Shown here one piece after another: positions 1-7,033 of a stretch of 17,900 bases of DNA. The position numbers and the translations under genes were made by a program. This DNA comes from Lachnospiraceae bacterium (GTDB lineage Bacteria; Bacillota; Clostridia; Lachnospirales; Lachnospiraceae): the NCBI GenBank assembly GCA_900765975.1, contig CAAFTS010000117.1, positions 1-17,900 of the forward strand, read 5' to 3'. Position 1 is the stretch's first letter. Each line of letters starts with the position of its first letter. The notes beneath the pieces were generated by a model. That model was not told the DNA's origin and ran no database searches. It saw only the letters and a program-made list of their open reading frames with translations.

Positions 1-137
1 AGGTGGATGTTTTTTGTCTTCATGAGATATATACAAAAATATATGATTCTTTTATTATTTATCTCTTGACATCACACCGCTGGACTATTCTTATTCTCTT
101 TTTAATGCGTTCAATTAATTAGCTGTACTTCTTAACC

Positions 138-159
138 TTAATAAGAATCTTCTTATTAA
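138..159. repeat. 22-bp inverted repeat upstream of the PH-domain genes
   Basis: Two perfectly complementary 10-base arms, TTAATAAGAA and TTCTTATTAA, are separated by only 2 bases (TC). It lies about 45 bp upstream of the -10 element of the ydbS-like gene and is not followed by a T-tract, so it looks more like a protein-binding site or a cruciform-prone repeat than a terminator. The AT-rich composition raises the chance of coincidence, but 10 of 10 paired bases is notable. No binding protein can be named. Confidence 0.5.
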
Positions 160-205
160 AAAGTATACGATTGTTCCAAGTATTCGTCAACAAAAAGAAG
201 ATTTA

Positions 206-214
206 TGATATAAT
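206..214 (+). promoter_or_regulatory. Extended -10 promoter for the PH-domain gene pair
   Basis: A consensus TATAAT at 209-214 is preceded by TGA at 206-208, giving an extended -10 element. The -35 region at the usual distance (around 186-191) is poor, as is common for extended -10 promoters. Transcription would start near 221, leaving about 45 nt of leader before the ATG at 267. A TTGACA at 66-71 further upstream has no convincing -10 partner. Confidence 0.6.
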
Positions 215-266
215 ACTTGCATTCCATTTAATCTAAACAGTACGAACTTAAGAGGGAGGATTTGTT

Positions 267-755
267 ATGCACTATGAAAAATTGTCGAAAAATGCGCTCT
301 ATTGTATGTACACCGCCGGTCTCGTCAGCGGCGTAGTCGTTTTCGTTATACTGGGAGCCATCTGTTATTTCTGGCTGTTTCCTTCGAACATTGTAATCGG
401 CAAATGGATTTGTCTGGTGCTGGCTATTCTGACTTTGTTTGATATACTGATCAGTCCGTATTTCCGCTATCATCGTTACCGCTATAGCATTGACGAGGAA
501 TGTATCGATATTAAAGAGGGGTATCTTTTTGTAAAACGGCAGATTGTTCCCATTGAACGTATTCACAAACTCCAGACCGTCAAAGGTCCCATTGACCAAT
601 TCTTTCACGTTGCTAAGGTCATTGTAACAACAGCCGGAGGAGATGTAACGATTCGTTTTCTGGAAGAAGAAAAAGCCGAGCAGATTGCTGAACGTCTTCA
701 GGTACGCATCAATGAAATTGTAATTGCACAACGGGAGGAACAATATGGAAAATAA
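267..755 (+). CDS. ydbS: YdbS-like bacterial PH-domain (bPH2/DUF304) membrane protein
   Basis: This 162-residue protein matches the size and layout of Bacillus YdbS. Two adjacent hydrophobic segments lie at about residues 12-36 and 43-66. They are followed by a cytoplasmic bPH2 domain with the family-type stretch beginning YRYSIDEECIDIKEGYLF and then RIHKLQTVKGPIDQFF (about residues 71-115). The start is fixed by an AGGGAGGA ribosome site at 253-260, 6 nt before the ATG. The gene overlaps the next PH-domain gene by 11 bp, so the two products are probably translated together and act as a pair. In B. subtilis the YdbS/YdbT pair is linked to resistance to a membrane-active bacteriocin (family knowledge). 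The same role here is inference. No enzyme motif is visible. Confidence 0.8.
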   Translation: MHYEKLSKNALYCMYTAGLVSGVVVFVILGAICYFWLFPSNIVIGKWICLVLAILTLFDILISPYFRYHRYRYSIDEECIDIKEGYLFVKRQIVPIERIHKLQTVKGPIDQFFHVAKVIVTTAGGDVTIRFLEEEKAEQIAERLQVRINEIVIAQREEQYGK

Positions 756-2292
756 CATTCGTTTCCGCAATCACATTTCCATTATTTTTGAACAGATGGG
801 AAGTGTTATGATTTTTCTCTTAATCATGGCAGGTACCGGTTTCATACAAAATTTTCAGGAAATAAAGAAAAAAAATCTGGACTTAACAGAATTAACTTCC
901 AAAGACATACAGATCCTGATTCTGATTTGTCTCGCTGCAGCAGGTTTATTCATTTTTATCATCGCCTGGCAGCTTGTTGTCTGGTCAAAAACCTACATCT
1001 CGATTCAGAACAACACGCTTATATTAGAACGAAATACCTTGAACAAAAAGAAACATACTATTGGAATCAAGAATATTTCCAATGTAAATACAGAGCAGAA
1101 CCTGTTTGAAATGATTCTTGGAACCTGCAAGTTAAAACTGGATACCAACACGCTTAGTACAGCCGATCAAACCGATGTAAAGATTGTTTTGAAAAAAGCA
1201 GATGCCGAAAAATTCCGCGCCTATCTGATGGAACTGATGCAGCAAAGTACCGGCATAAATCCGGCTCCTATCTCTGCTGATAACACTGCTGACTCTTCTT
1301 ATTCACCGTCGAATTTCGATGATTCAGCGAATGCAGCAGAAAATGAAATTGCCCTCGGATTGGGAGACATGCTGATCCATGGATTCTTTTCCATCAATTT
1401 GTTCTCCCTTGTGGTTGTAATTGGAACAATCACTATTGCCGGACAAACAGCCTTCGACACCTTCCAACAGGGAATCAGTGGAAAAGGACTATGGGAAATC
1501 CTAACAGCACTTTTGATGGTTGGTATCCTATTTTTCTCCGCACTGTGGGATATCATAAAGGGATTTATCCGTTACTACAATTTCCGGGTATGCAGAATGG
1601 CTGACCGCATCTATATCCGCTATGGCTTTTTCAAAAAAGTGAACTATACAATTCCGGTAGATAAAATCAATGCACTGAAACTGACACAGTCTCCTTTTGC
1701 AAGAATCACCGGACGATATATGGCAGAAATCATCAATGTCGGCATGGGCGACGATGAATCTGAACAAAAAGCATTTTTGCTATTGTACGACAAACACAGC
1801 CGCCTCCGAGAACGTCTCGAAATACTTCTACCGGAATTTGCAGATGCAATGGATCAACCTGTGGAACTACAGCCAGCCTCTGTCTGGTGTGTGTGGATTA
1901 TTTCTTATGGAATTTATGCCTTTTGCGCAATTACCGCTGCACTTCTCGGCATTTCGCTGTTTCCAATACAAAACCGGATTATTTGGCTCAGCGTTATCGG
2001 TATAAGTATATGGATTCTGCTGTATCTGATTTTTAAGAGCCGTACAGCAGGTACCTCTGTGACAGAACAGCATTTGATTCTTGTAAAAGGCAGCTTAACA
2101 AAACGATATACCTTTTTAAGCTACGAAAAGATTCAATATATCCAACTGGAACAAAATTTCCTTACAAAGCATCTGGGAATCCAAAAAGGAACCTTGTATC
2201 TGTTAGCATCTGCCCTTAACACCACACAAGAGATTCCGTATTTCCGGGAAACAGACGTAAAACAATTGAAAGAATATCTTTTACAAAAGTAA
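745..2292 (+). CDS. ydbT: YdbT-like multi-PH-domain membrane protein
   Basis: This is a 515-residue protein. I chose the ATG at 745 over the in-frame TTG at 724 because a GGGAGG ribosome site at 733-738 fits only the ATG. About six membrane segments occur in three pairs (roughly residues 17-34 and 52-75, 210-230 and 250-272, 382-404 and 412-430). Each pair is followed by a bPH2-type soluble segment. Examples are YISIQNNTLILERN near residue 88, DRIYIRYGFFKKVNYTIPVDKINALKL in the middle, and HLILVKGSLTKRYTFLSYEKIQYI near the C-terminus. This triple repeat and the length are as in Bacillus YdbT. With the overlapping YdbS-like protein it probably forms a membrane complex for envelope protection. 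Biochemical activity is unknown. Confidence 0.8.
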   Translation: MENNIRFRNHISIIFEQMGSVMIFLLIMAGTGFIQNFQEIKKKNLDLTELTSKDIQILILICLAAAGLFIFIIAWQLVVWSKTYISIQNNTLILERNTLNKKKHTIGIKNISNVNTEQNLFEMILGTCKLKLDTNTLSTADQTDVKIVLKKADAEKFRAYLMELMQQSTGINPAPISADNTADSSYSPSNFDDSANAAENEIALGLGDMLIHGFFSINLFSLVVVIGTITIAGQTAFDTFQQGISGKGLWEILTALLMVGILFFSALWDIIKGFIRYYNFRVCRMADRIYIRYGFFKKVNYTIPVDKINALKLTQSPFARITGRYMAEIINVGMGDDESEQKAFLLLYDKHSRLRERLEILLPEFADAMDQPVELQPASVWCVWIISYGIYAFCAITAALLGISLFPIQNRIIWLSVIGISIWILLYLIFKSRTAGTSVTEQHLILVKGSLTKRYTFLSYEKIQYIQLEQNFLTKHLGIQKGTLYLLASALNTTQEIPYFRETDVKQLKEYLLQK

Positions 2293-2307
2293 AGCAGTTA
2301 TAAATCA

Positions 2308-2348
2308 AAAGGAGAGGTCTGTACCTTTTTCGGTATTTCCTCTCCTTT
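2308..2348. terminator. Probable bidirectional terminator hairpin
   Basis: The arms AAAGGAGAGG (2308-2317) and CCTCTCCTTT (2339-2348) are perfectly complementary. A further internal TACC/GGTA pairing (2322-2325 with 2332-2335) shortens the loop. It sits between the convergent ydbT-like gene and the ribbon-helix-helix gene, where a shared terminator is expected. The T-tracts are short on both strands (CTTT on plus, CCTTTTGATTT on minus), so its efficiency is uncertain. Confidence 0.6.
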
Positions 2349-2374
2349 AAAATACATATTCAATAACTATCCTA

Positions 2375-2578
2375 TTATTCAATATCCAACTCAATCGGTT
2401 CATCCAAATGTTCCGATACATATTTTCCATTTTTCTTCCGTTGTCTCACACATTCTGTCAGCAAATATTCAATCTGCCCATTCACAGAACGAAAATCATC
2501 TTCTGCCCAGGCTGCAATGGCATCGTATAACTTTGCAGACAAACGAAGGGGAACTTGTTTCTTTTTCTGTTCTGCCAT
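2375..2578 (-). CDS. Small ribbon-helix-helix (Arc-like) DNA-binding protein
   Basis: This 67-residue protein begins with a basic stretch (AEQKKK), then a beta strand [18 protein letters not shown], followed by two helices with [19 protein letters not shown]. That is the ribbon-helix-helix pattern, in which the N-terminal strand contacts DNA as a dimer. A short acidic tail (residues about 57-67) follows. Its start codon comes 1 nt after the stop of the SPFH gene (TAA-G-ATG on the minus strand), so translation is probably coupled. Proteins of this size and fold are often autoregulators or antitoxins, but no toxin-like partner is visible here. It is an attractive candidate to bind the palindrome at 3634-3647 in the promoter of its own operon (inference). 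Confidence 0.75.
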   Translation of the reverse strand: MAEQKKKQVPLRLSAKLYDAIAAWAEDDFRSVNGQIEYLLTECVRQRKKNGKYVSEHLDEPIELDIE

Positions 2579-2579
2579 C

Positions 2580-3602
2580 TTAATACAGACTTCCTGAATT
2601 TACAATCGGCTGAGCATCCTTATTTCCGCACAGAACTACCAGCAGATTGGAAACCATCGCAGCCTTTCTTTCTTCATCCAGGTCCACAACCCCACTCTCA
2701 TTCAGTCGATCCAAAGCCATCTCTACCATTCCAACAGCTCCATCTACAATCATCTTTCTTGCATCAATGATTGCAGATGCCTGCTGACGCTGCAGCATAA
2801 CTGCGGCAATCTCCGGTGCATACGCCAGATAAGTAATCCGGGCCTCCAAAATCTCAAGACCAGCCTCGCTAACTCTCTGCTGAATCTCATCTTTGATTCT
2901 CTCTGCTACAATCTCACTGGAGCCACGAAGACTTCCCTCATCAGCCTTTCCATCTCCGGTTGTGTCTACATTCGGAGCTACGTCATACGGATAAACACGT
3001 ACAATATTACGAAGTGCCGTATCACATTGCAAAGACAAATATTCTTTATAATTATCTACATTAAACACTGCCTTAGACGTATCTACTACACGCCACATCA
3101 CAGCAATCCCAATCTCTACCGGATTACCAAGGCAGTCATTGATCTTCTGACGACTATTGTTCAAAGTCATGATTTTCAAAGAAATCTTCTTACTAGACTC
3201 ATTAGCTGAGCTTTCAATTCCATTCATAGTAAACGAAAATGTTGATTTCTTCGTATTATTATTTACATCTCCACTCTGATTCAAATGTGTAGATGCTGCC
3301 GGATTGACACTGGAGCAGAATGGATTTACATAATAGAATCCCTCTCCTTTAATTGTTCCCACATACTTTCCAAACAACGTAAGTACCAACGCCTCTTGTG
3401 GTTTCAAAACACGCAGACCGCAATATGGGATCCATCCGATACATAACCAGATAATACTGATAATCAGCAGTACCGGACCATGTCCTTCACTCAAAAGCAT
3501 GCCGCCAAGAATACTGGCGCCAATTGCAGCTAGATAAAGAACCGATGTCACAATCAATGCCAACATTCCATGTTTCTTATTTTCTAATATTCTTTCATTC
3601 AT
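2580..3602 (-). CDS. SPFH/band-7 domain membrane protein
   Basis: This 340-residue protein belongs to the stomatin/prohibitin/flotillin/HflK superfamily. Two N-terminal membrane segments (about residues 13-36 and 42-62) are followed at once by the SPFH domain entry sequence [20 protein letters not shown]. The conserved [16 protein letters not shown] and the typical [39 protein letters not shown] region follow, then a helical C-terminus. A Ser/Asn-rich insertion (about residues 100-140, with [11 protein letters not shown]) interrupts the first half. The ATG is preceded by AAGGAGGG at good spacing. Family members form ring or cage oligomers on membranes and organise membrane microdomains. The cargo here is unknown. 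It is co-transcribed with the ribbon-helix-helix protein and has its own sigma-A promoter. Confidence 0.85.
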   Translation of the reverse strand: MNERILENKKHGMLALIVTSVLYLAAIGASILGGMLLSEGHGPVLLIISIIWLCIGWIPYCGLRVLKPQEALVLTLFGKYVGTIKGEGFYYVNPFCSSVNPAASTHLNQSGDVNNNTKKSTFSFTMNGIESSANESSKKISLKIMTLNNSRQKINDCLGNPVEIGIAVMWRVVDTSKAVFNVDNYKEYLSLQCDTALRNIVRVYPYDVAPNVDTTGDGKADEGSLRGSSEIVAERIKDEIQQRVSEAGLEILEARITYLAYAPEIAAVMLQRQQASAIIDARKMIVDGAVGMVEMALDRLNESGVVDLDEERKAAMVSNLLVVLCGNKDAQPIVNSGSLY

Positions 3603-3633
3603 ATCTGTCCCTCCTTACAGGAAAACAATTTCT

Positions 3634-3647
3634 TTTTGATATCAAAA
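3634..3647. promoter_or_regulatory. 14-bp perfect palindrome at the SPFH start site (candidate operator)
   Basis: TTTTGATATCAAAA is a perfect palindrome that touches the downstream edge of the -10 box and covers the predicted transcription start of the SPFH/RHH unit. This position suits a repressor. The best local candidate is the co-encoded ribbon-helix-helix protein, because such proteins bind short palindromes (inference, untested). Confidence 0.4.
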
Positions 3648-3675
3648 TCATATCACTTTGTTTTTCATCTGTAAA
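3647..3675 (-). promoter_or_regulatory. Sigma-A promoter of the SPFH/RHH unit
   Basis: On the minus strand, TTTACA (3670-3675) is separated by exactly 17 bp from TATGAT (3647-3652). TGA directly before the -10 adds an extended -10 element. It lies 45 bp upstream of the SPFH start codon and points toward it. This is a near-consensus housekeeping promoter. Confidence 0.75.
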
Positions 3676-3699
3676 GAGTTTTTTACAATTCCTACTTTT

Positions 3700-4503
3700 T
3701 TACGATTCCTCATATAGAAATCTGACCGCCTCCTCTATCTCACGAAAATCAATGATGCACTCGCCTTTAAATATACTGACCGGTACTTGATCCTCGAATC
3801 CATATAGTGCCGGAAGTTCTTCATGCTCAAAATCATAAACAACTATTTTCTTCTTATCCGGGTCAATCATCCAATATTCCCGCACCCCGGCTGCTGCATA
3901 TTTTGCATGTTTTAGATTCATATCCTTTCGTCTGGTGGAAGGCGACAAAATCTCTATCACCAGATCCGGAGCCCCATACATGTGTGTCCGCAAGATTCTG
4001 TCCTGTTTGCACATTACTAGGATATCCGGCTGCACCATGGTCTTATCGTCACAATCAAGCTGAACATCTGTCGGAGCGGTCAGAACCTTGCAATTCCCTT
4101 TCTTTCCACCAATAAATGCATAAAGCCGCACAGTAATTTCTGTAATAAGCAGTTGATGAAGATTGGTAGGTGCCGCCATATCATAAACGACACCATCAAT
4201 CAATTCCACCCGTCGCTCTTGTGGAAAAGCATAATAATCCTCCAAAGTATACTCTCCCTGTTTTTTCTCTGCACAAAATGATTGCTGCACCTCTCGCAAA
4301 ACAAGCGGCTGATCATTATCGGAACGCCGAACTTCTCTGATAAACACACTCTCTAATTGTCGCAGCGTGTCATAACGGGGAGTTTTCGTAATTCCACTAA
4401 ATATCTTCTGTACGGTACCGAGCGGAACGCCTGACATCTCCGCAATCTGCTCGCAGCTATAACCATATTGTTTTTTTCGAGTTCTCATCTCTTCTACCGT
4501 CAT
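3700..4503 (-). CDS. XRE-type HTH fused to a Uma2-family (DUF820) nuclease-fold domain
   Basis: This 267-residue protein has two parts. Residues about 1-55 form an XRE-like helix-turn-helix (YGYSCEQIAEMSGVPLGTVQKIFSG). Residues about 85-260 form a Uma2/DUF820 domain of the PD-(D/E)XK superfamily. Candidate catalytic residues are E100 (RVELIDG), D160 (QPDI) and E184 in LVIEILSPSTRRKD, with K193 just after. The family-typical YAAAGVREYWMIDPDKKKIVVYDF follows. The ATG is supported by GAGGTG 8 nt upstream. Uma2 proteins are widespread putative endonucleases with no firmly established role. The fused HTH suggests DNA targeting or self-regulation. It is a single gene with its own promoter and no partner resembling a toxin-antitoxin mate. 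Confidence 0.8.
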   Translation of the reverse strand: MTVEEMRTRKKQYGYSCEQIAEMSGVPLGTVQKIFSGITKTPRYDTLRQLESVFIREVRRSDNDQPLVLREVQQSFCAEKKQGEYTLEDYYAFPQERRVELIDGVVYDMAAPTNLHQLLITEITVRLYAFIGGKKGNCKVLTAPTDVQLDCDDKTMVQPDILVMCKQDRILRTHMYGAPDLVIEILSPSTRRKDMNLKHAKYAAAGVREYWMIDPDKKKIVVYDFEHEELPALYGFEDQVPVSIFKGECIIDFREIEEAVRFLYEES

Positions 4504-4532
4504 ACTGCATTCACCTCACTTATCATGGAAAT

Positions 4533-4561
4533 ATCATAGCATATTACGCCCCATTTTTCAA
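4533..4561 (-). promoter_or_regulatory. Sigma-A promoter of the XRE-Uma2 gene
   Basis: TTGAAA (4556-4561) and TATGAT (4533-4538) on the minus strand are spaced by 17 bp. Transcription would start near 4526, about 23 nt before the start codon, leaving room for the GAGGTG ribosome site. Confidence 0.75.
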
Positions 4562-4589
4562 TCGTTTTCACTCCTTATTTAATCCAAAC

Positions 4590-4610
4590 ATTCCATATTT
4601 ATTCCATATT
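4590..4610. repeat. Tandem 10-bp direct repeat
   Basis: ATTCCATATT occurs twice (4590-4599 and 4601-4610) with an 11-bp period, and a third partial ATTC follows at 4612. It lies between the XRE-Uma2 promoter and the kinase remnant. One-helical-turn repeats can bind response regulators. The low sequence complexity makes chance possible. Confidence 0.35.
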
Positions 4611-4624
4611 CATTCTGTTTATAA

Positions 4625-4840
4625 CCTCTAAAAGATAACAGTAATGTAAAAGTAATTGAAAATACAAAGACCAATGAAATTCACATGAAAAACGGTGTGA
4701 TCCAGACAAGCAAACCAGATGCCGAGGGACATGGCATCGGTCTGCAGAATACAAAAAATATTGTAGAAAAATATCATGGGGATATGAATATCTCTTATGA
4801 TGAAAAGACGTTTTGCATGACGGTATTGATTCCTCTATAA
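4625..4840 (+). pseudogene. Remnant of a GHKL (AgrC-like) sensor histidine kinase, C-terminal end only
   Basis: An open frame of about 71 codons from 4625 to the TAA at 4838-4840 encodes the end of a histidine-kinase ATPase domain. It reads VKVIENTKTNEI (the strand before the nucleotide pocket), MKNGVIQTSKPDAEGHGIGL with the G-box GHGIGL, then QNTKNIVEKYHGDMNI and a final strand ending TVLIPL. This order and spacing match the last part of GHKL kinases of the AgrC/VirS type. The membrane sensor, phospho-acceptor helix and N-box are absent. The frame is closed by a TAA at 4622-4624, and the only in-frame ATG (4685) would give about 51 residues without a full ATP site. It is most simply a decayed gene truncated at the 5' end. 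No response regulator lies beside it. Confidence 0.8.
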
Positions 4841-5668
4841 AAAGAGGTCCATACTTCCGGAACGAAATCCCTCTAAATCTATCGTTACATAAGCAAATCC
4901 AGCGTCTTTCAGAAACGATATGATTTCTTTTCTCATTTTAATAATTTTTTCGAAATAGTTTTCATCCACTTCTATTCTGGCAATCTCATTGTGCACACGC
5001 AATCTTACATTGTAAAAGCCAAGCGCACGAAGATAGGTTTCTCCTACTTCTACCCGTTTCATTTCTTCATAAGACAGCGGTGTATCATATGGAAATCTGG
5101 TTGCCAGACAGGGGGTTGCCGGACGGTCGGAAACAGACAGACCGTACATCTCTGCCAACACCCGCACCTCTCTCTTTGTCAATCCTGCCTCTGCCAGAGG
5201 ACTTTGGATCCCCAGTTCCCGAATTGCCTGCAATCCCGGACGGTACATCTGTAGATCATCTGCATTCGTCCCTTCTAAAATCTGTTCAACATGAAGTTCC
5301 GCCGCCTGTTCTTTGATTTGTGTAAATAAGTACTTTTTGCACCGATAGCATCTGTCCTTCGGGTTCCTTTCGATTCCCGCCTCTGCTAGTTCATCCACCG
5401 CAAGAACCAGATGCTCTGCGCCGATTTCCTCCGCTACAGCTTTTGCGTGCGCGATTTCATTTATCGGATGAAGTTTCGTCTGCATAGTAACTGCATATAC
5501 CTTCGTTCCCTTTTCCTCTGCTGCTTCACAAGTCATTTTTAATAACAATGCGCTGTCCACACCACCGGAAAATGCAACGATACAATCCTTCTCCGTAATC
5601 TCCTGCAACCTCTGTTTTATCCTCTGTTGCAATTGCTCTCTCTTTTCGTAATCAACTTCTGCTTTCAT
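4835..5668 (-). CDS. larE: LarE, ATP-dependent sacrificial sulfur transferase of nickel-pincer cofactor synthesis
   Basis: This is a 277-residue PP-loop enzyme. The P-loop SGGVDS is at residues 34-39. It is followed by RNPKDRCYRCKKYLF (C107, C110), EGTNADD, and RPATPCLATRFPY containing C187, which corresponds to the cysteine that LarE adenylates toward and sacrifices as sulfur donor. The known reaction converts the carboxylates of pyridinium biscarboxylic acid mononucleotide to thiocarboxylates before nickel insertion. The ATG at 5668, preceded by AAGGAAG, is preferred over an upstream in-frame ATG at 5722 because it has the better ribosome site and the family's N-terminus. It overlaps larC by 17 bp. 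Its stop overlaps the end of the convergent kinase remnant by 6 bp, and no clear terminator follows. Confidence 0.9.
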   Translation of the reverse strand: MKAEVDYEKREQLQQRIKQRLQEITEKDCIVAFSGGVDSALLLKMTCEAAEEKGTKVYAVTMQTKLHPINEIAHAKAVAEEIGAEHLVLAVDELAEAGIERNPKDRCYRCKKYLFTQIKEQAAELHVEQILEGTNADDLQMYRPGLQAIRELGIQSPLAEAGLTKREVRVLAEMYGLSVSDRPATPCLATRFPYDTPLSYEEMKRVEVGETYLRALGFYNVRLRVHNEIARIEVDENYFEKIIKMRKEIISFLKDAGFAYVTIDLEGFRSGSMDLFL

Positions 5669-6989
5669 TGTCTTCCTTTTCCAAAAATTGTTCTGCTGTT
5701 CTCTGGATTTCCGAATACACACTTTGGTAATTCAGATGATATTGTTTTGTAAATTCCAGGACCGTTCTATACTCCGGATAATACCGTCTTTCTCCATTTG
5801 GAAGGGTACAGACTTTTACTTCTGCCTCCCCAAACCGGGTAACGATTTTCCGTTGTTTTCTTGACAAAATACTGCGTTCCATCCGCACCTTTCGGATTCC
5901 GATTGTCGTTGTTCCGGCAAAAAGAATCATTTCCATGGCAGAAATCAAAGTTTCTCTGCACAGAACATTTAACTGGTACGCTGGACGATTTTTCTTCATA
6001 AAAACCGGTGTATAAAAGACATCTGCTGCCCCGCCTTCCAGCAGTTGCTCCATAACTGCTCCTAATTGCTCGCCGGAACAATCATCAATATTGGTTTCCA
6101 ACATATACATAACATCTGCCTGCTCTGCGGTTTTCTCTCTCTTTATCTCTGCATCTGCCACCTCTTCAATCAACATTGCCCGCAGAATCCCGGGCGCATC
6201 GTATTCCCGTTTGCCTGCTCCTAAACCGACTTTTTGAATGATAAAATGTTCCGGCAAGCTCTGTGACGTTGCAACTGCCGCTGCAATGGCTGCGCCTGTT
6301 GGTGTGACCAATTCCCCTTCTGTCTTTGTCAAATGCAGTACAATCCCATGCTTTTGTATAATATGAACTACCGCAGGAACCGGAACAGGAAGAATGCCAT
6401 GTTGACACCGGATGCATCCCCGGCCTTCGTACAGTTCGGGTACAATCACTTCCTCAATCTGCAAATTATCCAGACAAACAGCAGCCGCCAGAATATCCAC
6501 AATAGAATCCACCGCACCTACTTCATGAAAATGCACCTCTTCCACTGAAACACCATGTGCCTCTGCCTCCGCCTCTGCCAGAATCCGAAAAATCTTCTTT
6601 GCAAGTTCTTTCGCCCCCTGTGCTGCGTCAGCATGCTCTATAATATGCAGTATTTCCTGCAAGCCCCGATGTTCATGTACATGCTTATGTTGTGTAATCT
6701 GTGATTCCAAAACACGTTCTCTTTCTTTCGATCTATGTTCAGAATGTCCATGAAGATATTCCATATCATGGTCATGGTTCTCATGCGCCTGATCCAGTTT
6801 TACTGCAAAATCACACACCTCTAGTCCGGCACGATGGACTCTTCCAATCTGTACCTCAAATCCTTTCACCGGAATACTTCCCAGCGCCCGCTTTAAAACT
6901 TCCTCATCTGCTCCAAGATCTAATAGCGCCGCAACCGTCATATCGCCGCTGATTCCGGAAAAACATTCCAAATATAATGTTCTGCTCAT
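5652..6989 (-). CDS. larC: LarC, CTP-dependent nickel insertion enzyme (cyclometallase)
   Basis: This 445-residue protein opens with the family signature LYLECFSGISGDMTVAALLDLG and continues through EVHFHEVGAVDSIVDI (about 151-166), the GEVTPTG-like GELVTPTGAAI (225-235) and the C-terminal LETNIDDCSGEQLG (298-310). A histidine-rich linker with about twelve His (residues 69-107) could store or hand over nickel. In Lactobacillus plantarum the two halves are joined by programmed frameshifting. Here both halves lie in one uninterrupted frame, so no recoding is needed. A CAGGAGA ribosome site precedes the ATG. The gene follows the acyltransferase gene after 44 nt and overlaps larE. LarB and a lactate racemase-type LarA client are not in the window. 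Confidence 0.92.
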   Translation of the reverse strand: MSRTLYLECFSGISGDMTVAALLDLGADEEVLKRALGSIPVKGFEVQIGRVHRAGLEVCDFAVKLDQAHENHDHDMEYLHGHSEHRSKERERVLESQITQHKHVHEHRGLQEILHIIEHADAAQGAKELAKKIFRILAEAEAEAHGVSVEEVHFHEVGAVDSIVDILAAAVCLDNLQIEEVIVPELYEGRGCIRCQHGILPVPVPAVVHIIQKHGIVLHLTKTEGELVTPTGAAIAAAVATSQSLPEHFIIQKVGLGAGKREYDAPGILRAMLIEEVADAEIKREKTAEQADVMYMLETNIDDCSGEQLGAVMEQLLEGGAADVFYTPVFMKKNRPAYQLNVLCRETLISAMEMILFAGTTTIGIRKVRMERSILSRKQRKIVTRFGEAEVKVCTLPNGERRYYPEYRTVLEFTKQYHLNYQSVYSEIQRTAEQFLEKEDNESRS

Positions 6990-7033
6990 GACTTCTGTCT
7001 CCTGTTTTCTATATGATAATTCTATGATTTTTA

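Noticed and set aside
66..94. TTGACA at 66-71 as the main -35 box of the ydbST-like genes
   Set aside because: No good -10 box at 16-18 bp spacing (best is TCTTAT); the extended -10 at 206-214 is much stronger and closer to the gene.
228..770. 180-codon minus-strand frame over the ydbS-like gene
   Set aside because: Covers the promoter and the whole plus-strand gene, has no plausible ribosome site and shows no domain.
3671..3690. GTAAA/TTTAC stem after the XRE-Uma2 stop as a terminator
   Set aside because: The stem is only 5 AT-rich pairs and overlaps the -35 element of the SPFH promoter, so it is not a convincing terminator.
4831..4846. CCTCT/AGAGG hairpin at the larE stop as a terminator
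   Set aside because: The stem is only 5 bp, overlaps the coding end and has no T-tract on either strand.
5767..6081. 104-codon minus-strand frame inside larC, considered as evidence for a larC1/larC2 frameshift
   Set aside because: The LarC frame is continuous over both conserved halves, so no recoding is needed; the alternate frame shows no LarC sequence.
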